Source: an uncultured Acetatifactor sp.
Lineage (GTDB): Bacteria; Bacillota; Clostridia; Lachnospirales; Lachnospiraceae
Assembly (NCBI GenBank): GCA_947627115.1
Contig: CANQUQ010000007.1
Location: 37,594 to 101,593 of the forward strand
Reading direction: 5' to 3'
Length of the DNA stretch: 64,000 nt
Below the pieces are notes generated by a model. The model ran no database searches. It saw only the letters and a program-made list of their open reading frames with translations, and was not told the origin of the DNA. The first letter of the stretch is position 1. Each line of letters opens with the position of its first letter. A program made the position numbers and the translations under genes. Below, piece after piece: positions 1 through 6,847 of the stretch.

Positions 1-2
1 CG

Positions 3-2117
3 TTAGAGAAAGATGCGGAAGCGGCCATTCTGGAGAGCTGCCTTGCAGCGGCAAAGATATCTCCGGAAGGCTGCAGGGTGGATTTCTGTTCCCAGGAGGA
101 CGGGAGAAGGGTGGGCTCCTCCGTCCTTTCCGGCAGCTACGAGACCTGTGAGGTCAGGGCCGGCAGGCAGGATGAGGCGGTGGTCTTCCTGAAGCCGTCA
201 GGCTCCGATGTCCGTGAGGTCTGGCTGGCGGATGCCGGAGGAAATACCGAACAGCTCGGCAGCATCGGCCCCTTCGATCTGCCGGAGGCGCCCTTCCCTC
301 CTACCGTAAAGGACGTGGGAATCGCGGAGGACGGCACGGTCTTTGTGCGGTACTGGGTCTATATCCGGGCCAGGGATACGGGCCTGGAAAGACATCAGGA
401 TGCGTCGGAAGAAGCTTTGTATCTGACGAATCAAATCTATGTACTGGACGGAAAAGCGGGAGTGCGGGGACCGGTCAGCGAACCGGAGGACGTGGTCTCC
501 GGAAGGGTCACGGCGAAAGGATATGAGATGACGGTAAAGGGCGAGGGCGGATGGTTCACGGAGACCGTTAAAAAAAGCGGGAATCTTTCTGCGCAGGAGA
601 ATGCGGATGCCGCGTCCTGGCTGGAGGAGAGCGATCCCATGCTCCAATGGACCCTGGAGAAAACGCTATGGTATATCAAGGATAACGTACTCTGGAGACA
701 GGACGATTCGGCCGAAGAAGGCAGCAGGGTATTCGATCTGGCCACCTTTGGCTGTGCACAGGAGGAAATCAAGGCCCTGCGGGTGAGTAGTGAAGGAAAA
801 ATAGGAATCCTTGCACAGAGCAATGGGGAGACTTCGTATCTGTGCATCGCGGAGGGAGAAGATGAGGTCACGGTCCTGACTCTGGCGGATATCGATACAC
901 AGCCGTATTCGATCCTGCGCGAGGCGGTGACGGATTTTAACCGGACACATCAGGAATGCCGTGTGGAGATCGTGGATTATCTTGCGGAGGCCTCCGACTA
1001 CGATGACGCCGTCACCAAGCTGCATCTGGACCTTTCCAGGGGAAATGCACCGGATCTGCTGGTCACGTCCTCTATGCCGGACGGGGCCGTCTACTCTGAA
1101 AAAGGAATGCTTTGCGATCTGTACGGGTTCATGGAGAATGATGAGGAAGTGAACCGAGAGACCGTAGTGCCGTCTGTCCTTCGGGCCTATGAGGAGAACG
1201 GCGGGCTCTATGTGCTGGCGCCCAACTTTGTCCTGTCGACATTGTACGGCCCGAAGTCCGTTGTGGGGGACGACATGAGGATGACCCTAAAAGATTTCCG
1301 GAAGCTCCTGGCAGAGAATCCGGACAAGGATGTCTCTATTGTCTTGGGGCTGGATACCCTGCTCTGTGCTGGCATGGATGATTTTATCGACTGGGAGAAC
1401 GGTACATGCAATTTTGACTGTGAAGAATTCCGGGAGCTCCTTAGATTCACCAGGGACGATCTGGCATCCAGAGAGTATGTGTTGCCGGACGGTTCCTACG
1501 GGAACGCCCAATTGTATGAAGATTACCGGAGCGGCAGAATCATGCTGACAATAGGGAGGATCGAAGATGTATGTGATTATTCTCTGATGCGGGAATTGTT
1601 CGGACAGGACATCACTTTGATCGGGTATCCGACGAACTCCGGTTCCGGCGCCTGTATTGAACTGACACCGGCGGAGGTGTCCATAATGAGCGCCTCCCAG
1701 AATCAGGACAAGGCGTGGGAATTTCTGAAGTATTACTGCTCGTACGTTCCTTCGGAATCCGATTACTCCTATTATCAGGATGATTTCTCCATCTTGTCCT
1801 CCCGTCTGGAGGAACAGATGAAGGAGAGCCAGACGTCCTGGTATTCTACAAATGAATCGGGCCAGCAGGAAAAAATACCCAGAAAGTTCGGAGGCGATAT
1901 ATATGGTACTATTTCCTATAATATCTATGAGGCATCGAAGGAGGATGCCGATGCCGTCGCGGCCCTGATTGAGAGCAGCGACACGAGGTATGGGATCTAT
2001 TCCTCGATCCTGCTTATCATCAGGGAGGAGGTCGAGCCCTACATGGAGGGACAGAAGACCGCCGAAGAAGTCAGCAGGATTGTCCAGAGCAGACTGAGCA
2101 TCTATCTGGCGGAATAA
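3..2117 (+). CDS. Extracellular solute-binding protein with N-terminal non-transport domain (5' end outside window)
   Basis: The frame is open from the first bases of the window, so the gene starts upstream; the GTG at 78 has no ribosome site and is probably internal. About 704 residues are visible. The first 270 or so are rich in beta-strand-like, Trp- and Gly-containing segments. From about 880 onward the protein looks like a family 1 solute-binding protein: a TLADIDTQPYSILREAV-type first strand and helix, then LDLSRGNAPDLLVTSS, and late aromatic-rich helices such as AWEFLKYYCSY. Known Clostridial proteins of this kind are lipoproteins that bind sugars or peptides, but the signal peptide would lie outside the window. 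No permease or ATPase gene follows; a terminator comes directly after the stop. The ligand cannot be told. Confidence 0.75.
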   Translation, partial: LEKDAEAAILESCLAAAKISPEGCRVDFCSQEDGRRVGSSVLSGSYETCEVRAGRQDEAVVFLKPSGSDVREVWLADAGGNTEQLGSIGPFDLPEAPFPPTVKDVGIAEDGTVFVRYWVYIRARDTGLERHQDASEEALYLTNQIYVLDGKAGVRGPVSEPEDVVSGRVTAKGYEMTVKGEGGWFTETVKKSGNLSAQENADAASWLEESDPMLQWTLEKTLWYIKDNVLWRQDDSAEEGSRVFDLATFGCAQEEIKALRVSSEGKIGILAQSNGETSYLCIAEGEDEVTVLTLADIDTQPYSILREAVTDFNRTHQECRVEIVDYLAEASDYDDAVTKLHLDLSRGNAPDLLVTSSMPDGAVYSEKGMLCDLYGFMENDEEVNRETVVPSVLRAYEENGGLYVLAPNFVLSTLYGPKSVVGDDMRMTLKDFRKLLAENPDKDVSIVLGLDTLLCAGMDDFIDWENGTCNFDCEEFRELLRFTRDDLASREYVLPDGSYGNAQLYEDYRSGRIMLTIGRIEDVCDYSLMRELFGQDITLIGYPTNSGSGACIELTPAEVSIMSASQNQDKAWEFLKYYCSYVPSESDYSYYQDDFSILSSRLEEQMKESQTSWYSTNESGQQEKIPRKFGGDIYGTISYNIYEASKEDADAVAALIESSDTRYGIYSSILLIIREEVEPYMEGQKTAEEVSRIVQSRLSIYLAE

Positions 2118-2126
2118 GGAAACGAC

Positions 2127-2164
2127 AAAGAGCTGTTGCACCGATTTCGGTGCAGCAGCTCTTT
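2127..2164 (+). terminator. Rho-independent terminator after the solute-binding protein
   Basis: A near-perfect 17-bp stem (AAAGAGCTGTTGCACCG paired with its complement, one G-T pair) closes over a short ATTT-like loop ten bases after the stop codon at 2117. It ends in CTCTTTAT, a short T run. It separates this gene from the convergent sirtuin gene. Confidence 0.85.
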
Positions 2165-2238
2165 ATCTACAGCAGCATTCTTTTAGTTTTTATTCGCTTT
2201 TTTGCTCTTTTATAATTCATGAGCATAAGCAAAGAAGA

Positions 2239-3147
2239 CTATAGAATATCACCGCTTTCCGCATACAATATTCTTACCACCTCCCCGATATCCGCATTAA
2301 TCGCAATACTTCGATTCGCGATCTCCTCCGGGCAGACCGCCTCCCCGTAGTTGATGCACGCATAGACCGCCTTTGGATCCTCCGCCGTCATGCGCCAGAA
2401 GGGATACTTGATAATGGCCGGGGTGTTGTAGCCCACCCCCAGCTCCAGGAACAATGTGCGCCGCCCCTGCCGGGCGTGCAGGAAATCCTCATACCGTTCC
2501 GCGGCCCTGTGCCAGCCCTCGTCCTCCACAAATTTGTCGTCGGCGCGCAGGTTCATGGTCATGGGCCTGCCGCAGTGGGGACAGACGGGCAGAAGCTTTG
2601 AAGGGATCCGCATATCCCTTTGACGTTCCTTCATCTGCCGGATCGAGTCCTCGTTGTCGAAGGTCTCCTGGCAGCAGGGCCGGGAGCACTGAAACAGTCC
2701 AAAATCGCCCTGGGTGTAGAAAAGCCGCTTTTTATCAATGCCCGCTTTCTGAAAGCAATGGTCCACGTTCGTGGTGATCACAAAATAATCCTTGTTCCTG
2801 ACCAGTGCAAGCAAGGTCTCATAGACCGGCTTCGGCGCATCGAGGTAGCGGTTGATGAAAATATACCGGCTCCAGTATGCCCAGTATTCCTCCGGCGAGG
2901 GATAAGGATAAAATCCGCCCGAATACATATCCCGAAAGCCGTACCTGGCGGAAAAATCGGAAAAGTATTTTTCGAACCGCTCCCCGGAATAGGTAAGACC
3001 CGCCGCGGTAGACAGACCCGCGCCCGCGCCGATCACAACGGCCTCCGCCGAGTCCAGTGCCTCCCGGAGCCGCCGGATATTATCCGATGCCGTCAGTGCG
3101 TCCGAGCAATTCCCGGTAGATTTCGTAGTCCACGTTCTTGAAAACAT
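2239..3147 (-). CDS. Class M sirtuin (SirTM), macrodomain-linked protein ADP-ribosyltransferase
   Basis: A 302-residue Sir2-family protein. The NAD-binding loop is VVIGAGAGLSTAAGLTYSG (about residues 37-55), followed by TTNVDHCFQKAG and YTQGDFG. The latter has Gln where classical deacetylase sirtuins carry the catalytic His, a hallmark of class M sirtuins, which in Streptococcus and Staphylococcus ADP-ribosylate a lipoylated GcvH-like carrier. CSRPCC and CPHC give four zinc ligands. The ATG at 3147 has a strong GGAGG nine bases upstream and lies 68 bp inside the macrodomain gene, so the pair is translationally coupled. No GcvH-like or lipoate ligase gene is visible nearby, so the target protein is unknown. 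The family call is firm; activity is inferred. Confidence 0.88.
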   Translation of the reverse strand: MFSRTWTTKSTGNCSDALTASDNIRRLREALDSAEAVVIGAGAGLSTAAGLTYSGERFEKYFSDFSARYGFRDMYSGGFYPYPSPEEYWAYWSRYIFINRYLDAPKPVYETLLALVRNKDYFVITTNVDHCFQKAGIDKKRLFYTQGDFGLFQCSRPCCQETFDNEDSIRQMKERQRDMRIPSKLLPVCPHCGRPMTMNLRADDKFVEDEGWHRAAERYEDFLHARQGRRTLFLELGVGYNTPAIIKYPFWRMTAEDPKAVYACINYGEAVCPEEIANRSIAINADIGEVVRILYAESGDIL

Positions 3148-3859
3148 TGAAGATCACCTCCGTGTCGCCTCTGCAGCGCCGCACCGTCCGCACGGCGATC
3201 TCCGCCGCCAGCCTGTTGGGAAAATGAAATTCTCCGGTGGAGATACAGCAGAAGGCTACGCTTTTGATGTTCCATTTCCGCGCAAGCTCCAGACAGGAGC
3301 GATAGCAGGAAGCCAGCAGCTCCCGGTCCTGTCCGGTCACCCTGTCATGGATGATCGGGCCCACCGTGTGCAGGATGTATTCGCAGGGAAGATTGAAGGC
3401 TGGAGTGAGCTTGGCCTGCCCGGTCGGCTCCTCATGTCCCTGCTTTTCCATGATCGATCTGCAGGCAAGCCGAAGCTGCACCCCGGCGTAGGTGTGGATG
3501 CAGTTGTCGATACAGCCGTGGCAGGGGATGTAACAGCCGGTCATGCCGCTGTTTGCGGCATTCACCACGGCGCCGCATCTGAGAGCGGTAATGTCGCCCT
3601 GCCAGAGGTAGATGCCAGGCTCCAAGGGCGTCAGGTCGGCAATATCGGTAATGCCCTTGGCGGCGGTCTCCTCCTGCAGATACTCGTCCTGCACCGCCAG
3701 AAAGTCTTCCCCGATCGGCCGGGGCGGACGGACGTTCATCAGGGAGCGGATCAGCTTTTTCTGCTCCGTCCCGTCAGAGGGAACGCGTAGATTCCGGTAC
3801 TGCGGCTGCTCGTCGAGAAGCCTTTGGATCAGAAATAATCTCTTTTTTTCCTGTGTCAT
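3080..3859 (-). CDS. Zinc-containing macrodomain protein, ADP-ribosyl hydrolase
   Basis: A 259-residue protein. An N-terminal helical extension of about 85 residues precedes a macrodomain that starts at IYLWQGDITAL and contains VVNAANSGMTGC. The next segment, GCYIPCHGCIDNCIH, carries the Cys/His ligands that define zinc-macrodomains, which remove ADP-ribose added by the partner SirTM. The start is the ATG at 3859: AGGAGG lies six bases upstream. An in-frame ATG at 3880 overlaps a probable -10 element (TATAAT read on the minus strand, 3884-3879), so it cannot be the start. It is the first gene of a two-gene operon with the sirtuin. Confidence 0.88.
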   Translation of the reverse strand: MTQEKKRLFLIQRLLDEQPQYRNLRVPSDGTEQKKLIRSLMNVRPPRPIGEDFLAVQDEYLQEETAAKGITDIADLTPLEPGIYLWQGDITALRCGAVVNAANSGMTGCYIPCHGCIDNCIHTYAGVQLRLACRSIMEKQGHEEPTGQAKLTPAFNLPCEYILHTVGPIIHDRVTGQDRELLASCYRSCLELARKWNIKSVAFCCISTGEFHFPNRLAAEIAVRTVRRCRGDTEVIFNVFKNVDYEIYRELLGRTDGIG

Positions 3860-3878
3860 GTCAGTCCTCCTGTCTTCC

Positions 3879-3909
3879 ATTATACTACGGAGAACCGGGA
3901 AATTGGCAA
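3879..3909 (-). promoter_or_regulatory. Probable promoter of the macrodomain-sirtuin operon
   Basis: Read on the minus strand, TTGCCA (3909-3904) is followed 19 bases later by a perfect TATAAT (3884-3879). Transcription would begin about 3872, leaving a short leader that holds AGGAGG and the ATG at 3859. The 19-base spacer is longer than ideal. Confidence 0.5.
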
Positions 3910-3923
3910 CATTGATTTTGGGA

Positions 3924-3952
3924 TTTACGCAAGACCTGTCCGAGGCTATAAT
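3924..3952 (+). promoter_or_regulatory. Probable sigma-A promoter of the small protein gene
   Basis: TTTACG (3924-3929), a 17-base spacer and TATAAT (3947-3952) sit about 55 bases before the ATG at 4006, divergent from the macrodomain promoter. Confidence 0.55.
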
Positions 3953-4005
3953 AAAATAAAGGCAGCTTGAGGCAGCAGACGGAAAGATTGTTGGGAGGTG
4001 CGGTA

Positions 4006-4233
4006 ATGGGAGAACTGACTAAGAAGAATACGGATACCGCCAATAAGATAAAGGCGGAGAATGTGGAGGATATCGTTGCGCTTCTGGACGGCTTTGCCCG
4101 GACAGACGTTAGCAGAATGAAGCTCAACGTGGCGGAGGGCCGGGGAGAAGTGATCTCCAGACAGTATCACCACGGGCGCTGTGACATAGGAAGCCCCTGG
4201 GCCTGCGGGACGCCCTTTGACGTGCTGGAGTAG
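4006..4233 (+). CDS. Small conserved-looking protein of unknown function
   Basis: A 75-residue acidic soluble protein. The start is the ATG at 4006, five bases after GGGAGGTG; the frame is open a little further upstream but without a ribosome site. The N-terminal half is predicted helical (NVEDIVALLDGFART). The C-terminal part contains SRQYHHGRCDIG and SPWACG, so two His and two Cys residues could bind a metal, but this is only a guess. It has its own promoter and lies between the macrodomain operon and the amino acid ABC transporter. I do not recognise a named family. Confidence 0.7.
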   Translation: MGELTKKNTDTANKIKAENVEDIVALLDGFARTDVSRMKLNVAEGRGEVISRQYHHGRCDIGSPWACGTPFDVLE

Positions 4234-4264
4234 AAGAGTTTTTCACAAGGGAATATAAAAGGGA

Positions 4265-4293
4265 TTGACAAACGATTTATAGATAAGTATAAT
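4265..4293 (+). promoter_or_regulatory. Consensus sigma-A promoter of the amino acid ABC transporter operon
   Basis: TTGACA (4265-4270), a 17-base spacer and TATAAT (4288-4293) match the sigma-A consensus exactly. The start of transcription would fall near 4300, just ahead of or inside the inverted repeat at 4308-4324. Confidence 0.85.
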
Positions 4294-4307
4294 AAAATCC
4301 AATATAC

Positions 4308-4324
4308 CCCAGTAAATCACTAGG
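4308..4324 (+). promoter_or_regulatory. Inverted repeat at the transcription start, Rrf2/CymR-like operator candidate
   Basis: CCCAGT-AAATC-ACTAGG forms two six-base arms with one mismatch around a five-base A/T-rich centre. The CC-AGT...ACT-GG layout resembles sites of Rrf2-family regulators such as CymR, which represses cystine uptake in Firmicutes. Its position just downstream of a consensus -10 would suit a repressor. The regulator is inferred from memory of the motif. Confidence 0.4.
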
Positions 4325-4359
4325 AAATCTATAAAATATAAGCGGAGGATTTTATTATT

Positions 4360-5157
4360 ATGAAGAAAAGAGTATTAAGTCTGGTGCTCACGGTCAGTCT
4401 TTTGGCGTCTCTGGGTCTTGCCGGCTGCGGCAGACAGGCGGGAGATCAGTTGAAGGATATTCAGGATAAGGGAAAGATCGTCTTTGCCATGGAAGGCAAC
4501 TGGGCTCCCTGGACCTATCACGACGAGAGCGGCGAGCTGGTGGGCTTCGACACGGAGGTGGGCAGGCTGATTGCCGGAAAGCTGGGTGTTGAGGCGGAGT
4601 TTGTGGAAGGTGATTGGGAAGGCCTGTTCGCAGGACTGGACAACGGCCGTTACGATGCGGTGATCAACGGAGTGGAGATCACGGACGAGCGTTCGGAAAA
4701 GTATGATTTCACCGATCCTTACGGTTATATTCACACCGCGCTGATCGTGAGGAGCGATAATACGGAAATCAATACATTTGAGGATCTTGCGGGCAAGACT
4801 ACCGCGAACAGCCTCAACAGTACCTATCAGTATCTGGCCCAGGATTACGGCGCCGAGGTGAGCCATGTGGAAGCGCTGAACGATACGTTGGAAATGGTGA
4901 TCTCCGGACGTGTGGACGCTACCCTGAACGCAGAGGTCTCCTATTATGATTACATGAACCAGCACCCGGAGGCGGAGCTGAAGATCGCAGCGCTCACCGA
5001 GGACGCTTCTCTGGTGTCCATTCCTCTGCGCAAGGGCGAGGAGACGGCGAATCTTCGCCAGGCGATCAATCAGGCGATCAAGGAACTGAGAGAATCCGGC
5101 GAGCTTGCGGCGCTTTCCGAGAAGTATTTCGGAATGGACATCACCGGCAGCAACTGA
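4360..5157 (+). CDS. Amino acid ABC transporter substrate-binding lipoprotein (probably cystine)
   Basis: A 265-residue lipoprotein. The signal peptide ends in the lipobox L-A-G-C (Cys23). The mature part is a family 3 periplasmic-type binding protein: GKIVFAMEGNWAPWTYHD, LVGFDTEVGRLIA and the bipartite domain ending AALSEKYFG. The ATG at 4360 is preceded by GCGGAGG about ten bases upstream. It is followed after about 20 bases by the permease and then the ATPase, the standard three-gene order. The fold fits polar amino acids, with cystine, glutamine or arginine all possible. The Rrf2-like site upstream favours cystine, but this is inference. Confidence 0.88.
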   Translation: MKKRVLSLVLTVSLLASLGLAGCGRQAGDQLKDIQDKGKIVFAMEGNWAPWTYHDESGELVGFDTEVGRLIAGKLGVEAEFVEGDWEGLFAGLDNGRYDAVINGVEITDERSEKYDFTDPYGYIHTALIVRSDNTEINTFEDLAGKTTANSLNSTYQYLAQDYGAEVSHVEALNDTLEMVISGRVDATLNAEVSYYDYMNQHPEAELKIAALTEDASLVSIPLRKGEETANLRQAINQAIKELRESGELAALSEKYFGMDITGSN

Positions 5158-5176
5158 GACCGGCGAGGGAGGCATC

Positions 5177-5884
5177 ATGACAGAACGACTTGCCAATATA
5201 CTAATATCTGCATTTCCGGATATGCTGGCAGCCGGGTTTAAGATAACGATTCCGCTGACGGTCCTTTCCTTTGTGTTCGGCATGGTGCTGGCTCTCCTTT
5301 TGGCCATTGTGCAGGTGGCGAATGTCAAGGTGCTGAAGCAGATTTCCCAGGTCTATATCTGGTTCTTCAGAGGGACGCCGCTCCTGGTGCAGCTTTTCAT
5401 CATTTACTTTGGCCTGCCGTCGGTGGGCATTGTGCTGCCGGCATTTCCGGCAGCAGTCATAGCCTTTGGCATGAACGTGGCAGCCTACAATGCGGAGGCG
5501 ATCCGCGCCGCTATCCTTGCGGTGCCTGTAGGACAGACGGAGGCGGCCTATCTGATTGGACTGACTTATCCCAAGCTGATGATCCGGATCGTTCTGCCCC
5601 AGGCGTTTCCCATTGCGTTTCCGTCTCTTTTCAACAATCTGATCTCACTGCTGAAGGATACGTCTCTGGCATCCTGTATCACCATTGTGGAGCTGATGGC
5701 AACGGCAAAGCAGATCGTGGGGCGGACCTACGAATCTCTCGCTCTTTATATTGAAGCGGCAATTATTTATCTGATCTTCAGCACGGTCCTGACGTGGGTA
5801 CAGGGATTTCTGGAGAAGCGTCTGGGCTGGGGGACAAAGGACGTAAAGCCGAAAAGGCGCTCAGGGCTGAAAGCGGGGATATAG
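5177..5884 (+). CDS. Amino acid ABC transporter permease
   Basis: A 235-residue inner-membrane permease of the HisM/GlnP family. The start is the ATG at 5177, six bases after GAGGGAGG. It has about five hydrophobic segments, the first at FKITIPLTVLSFVFGMVLAL. The family's conserved motif FFRGTPLLVQLF is near residue 63, and the EAA loop reads GQTEAAYLIGLTYPKLMIRIVLPQA. It forms the membrane channel for the binding protein upstream and couples to the ATPase that begins three bases after its stop. Confidence 0.92.
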   Translation: MTERLANILISAFPDMLAAGFKITIPLTVLSFVFGMVLALLLAIVQVANVKVLKQISQVYIWFFRGTPLLVQLFIIYFGLPSVGIVLPAFPAAVIAFGMNVAAYNAEAIRAAILAVPVGQTEAAYLIGLTYPKLMIRIVLPQAFPIAFPSLFNNLISLLKDTSLASCITIVELMATAKQIVGRTYESLALYIEAAIIYLIFSTVLTWVQGFLEKRLGWGTKDVKPKRRSGLKAGI

Positions 5885-5887
5885 CGT

Positions 5888-6658
5888 ATGCTGGAAGTAA
5901 GGCAGTTGTATAAGTCTTTTGGCAGTGAAGGCGTGCTGAGAGGCATTGATTTTAAAGTGAACAAGGGGGAGGTCGTGGCGGTGCTGGGCCCCAGCGGTTC
6001 CGGTAAGACCACGCTTCTCCGGTGCATCAGTTTTCTGGAGAGGGCACAGCAGGGCGAGCTGATCTTTGGAGACCTGCGGCATGACATGAGCCACATCGGC
6101 AAGAGGATGATACGGCAGTTCCGGATGCAGATGGGCTTTGTCTTTCAGAATTTTAATCTGTTCCGGAATATGACGGCGCTCCGGAATGTGATGGAGGGCC
6201 TTACCGCCGCCCGCAAAATGCCCAGACGGGAAGCGGAAGAAATTGCGCGGGAAATGTTGAAGAAGGTGGGCATGGAGGATCGCGCCGACTATTATCCCGA
6301 CCAGCTCTCCGGCGGACAGCAGCAGCGGGTAGCCATTGCCCGCGCTATGGCTACGAATCCCAAGATCATCTTATTTGACGAGCCGACCTCCGCACTGGAT
6401 CCGGAGCTGACAGGCGAGGTCCTGGATGTGATGAAAAAGCTGGCGGAGGAGGGAACTACCATGGTGGTGGTGACTCACGAGATCGGTTTTGCAAGAGAGG
6501 TGGCGGACCGGGTCGTATTTATGGAGGACGGTCTGATCGTGGAAGAGGCCGGCGCCGAAGAGTTTTTCCGGAATCCTAAAAAGGAGCGGACCGTTCAGTT
6601 CCTGCGCCGGGTACTTACCGGTTCTGAGGCCGTCGGTCAGGATACCTCCGCCGGATAA
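5888..6658 (+). CDS. Amino acid ABC transporter ATP-binding protein
   Basis: A 256-residue ATPase with every ABC motif intact: Walker [10 protein letters not shown] (about residues 34-42), Q-loop VFQNFNLF, signature LSGGQQQR, Walker [12 protein letters not shown] and the H-loop VTHE. It energises uptake by the permease encoded three bases upstream. It is closest in style to GlnQ/TcyC-type ATPases of polar amino acid importers. A terminator follows at 6673. Confidence 0.93.
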   Translation: MLEVRQLYKSFGSEGVLRGIDFKVNKGEVVAVLGPSGSGKTTLLRCISFLERAQQGELIFGDLRHDMSHIGKRMIRQFRMQMGFVFQNFNLFRNMTALRNVMEGLTAARKMPRREAEEIAREMLKKVGMEDRADYYPDQLSGGQQQRVAIARAMATNPKIILFDEPTSALDPELTGEVLDVMKKLAEEGTTMVVVTHEIGFAREVADRVVFMEDGLIVEEAGAEEFFRNPKKERTVQFLRRVLTGSEAVGQDTSAG

Positions 6659-6672
6659 TTTTAGGATTACAG

Positions 6673-6700
6673 CGCACAGGGATACAGCCTGTGCGTTTTT
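6673..6700 (+). terminator. Terminator of the amino acid transporter operon
   Basis: An eight-base stem, CGCACAGG with CCTGTGCG (6673-6680 and 6688-6695), is followed by five T residues, 14 bases after the ATPase stop. Confidence 0.9.
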
Positions 6701-6734
6701 GCGTATTAAATATTGCTGAAGGCTTCATATTTTT

Positions 6735-6789
6735 TTTACAAAAGTTTTATATATATGTAAATGACAGGATGACAAAAAGGTTGTATAAT
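6735..6789 (+). promoter_or_regulatory. Promoter of the MMPL/GLUG operon with an upstream inverted repeat
   Basis: ATGACA (6761-6766), a 17-base spacer and TATAAT (6784-6789) form a good promoter. Just upstream, TTTACA (6735-6740) and TGTAAA (6756-6761) are inverted repeats abutting the -35, a possible regulator site. Confidence 0.65.
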
Positions 6790-6847
6790 TATGCGGTTGA
6801 GAATGACCGGCACAAAAGCTTATGAGGAAATACAAAGGGGTGATAAA

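Noticed and set aside
3860..3880. Start of the macrodomain protein at the ATG at 3880
   Set aside because: It overlaps a TATAAT box and lacks a ribosome site; AGGAGG serves the ATG at 3859.
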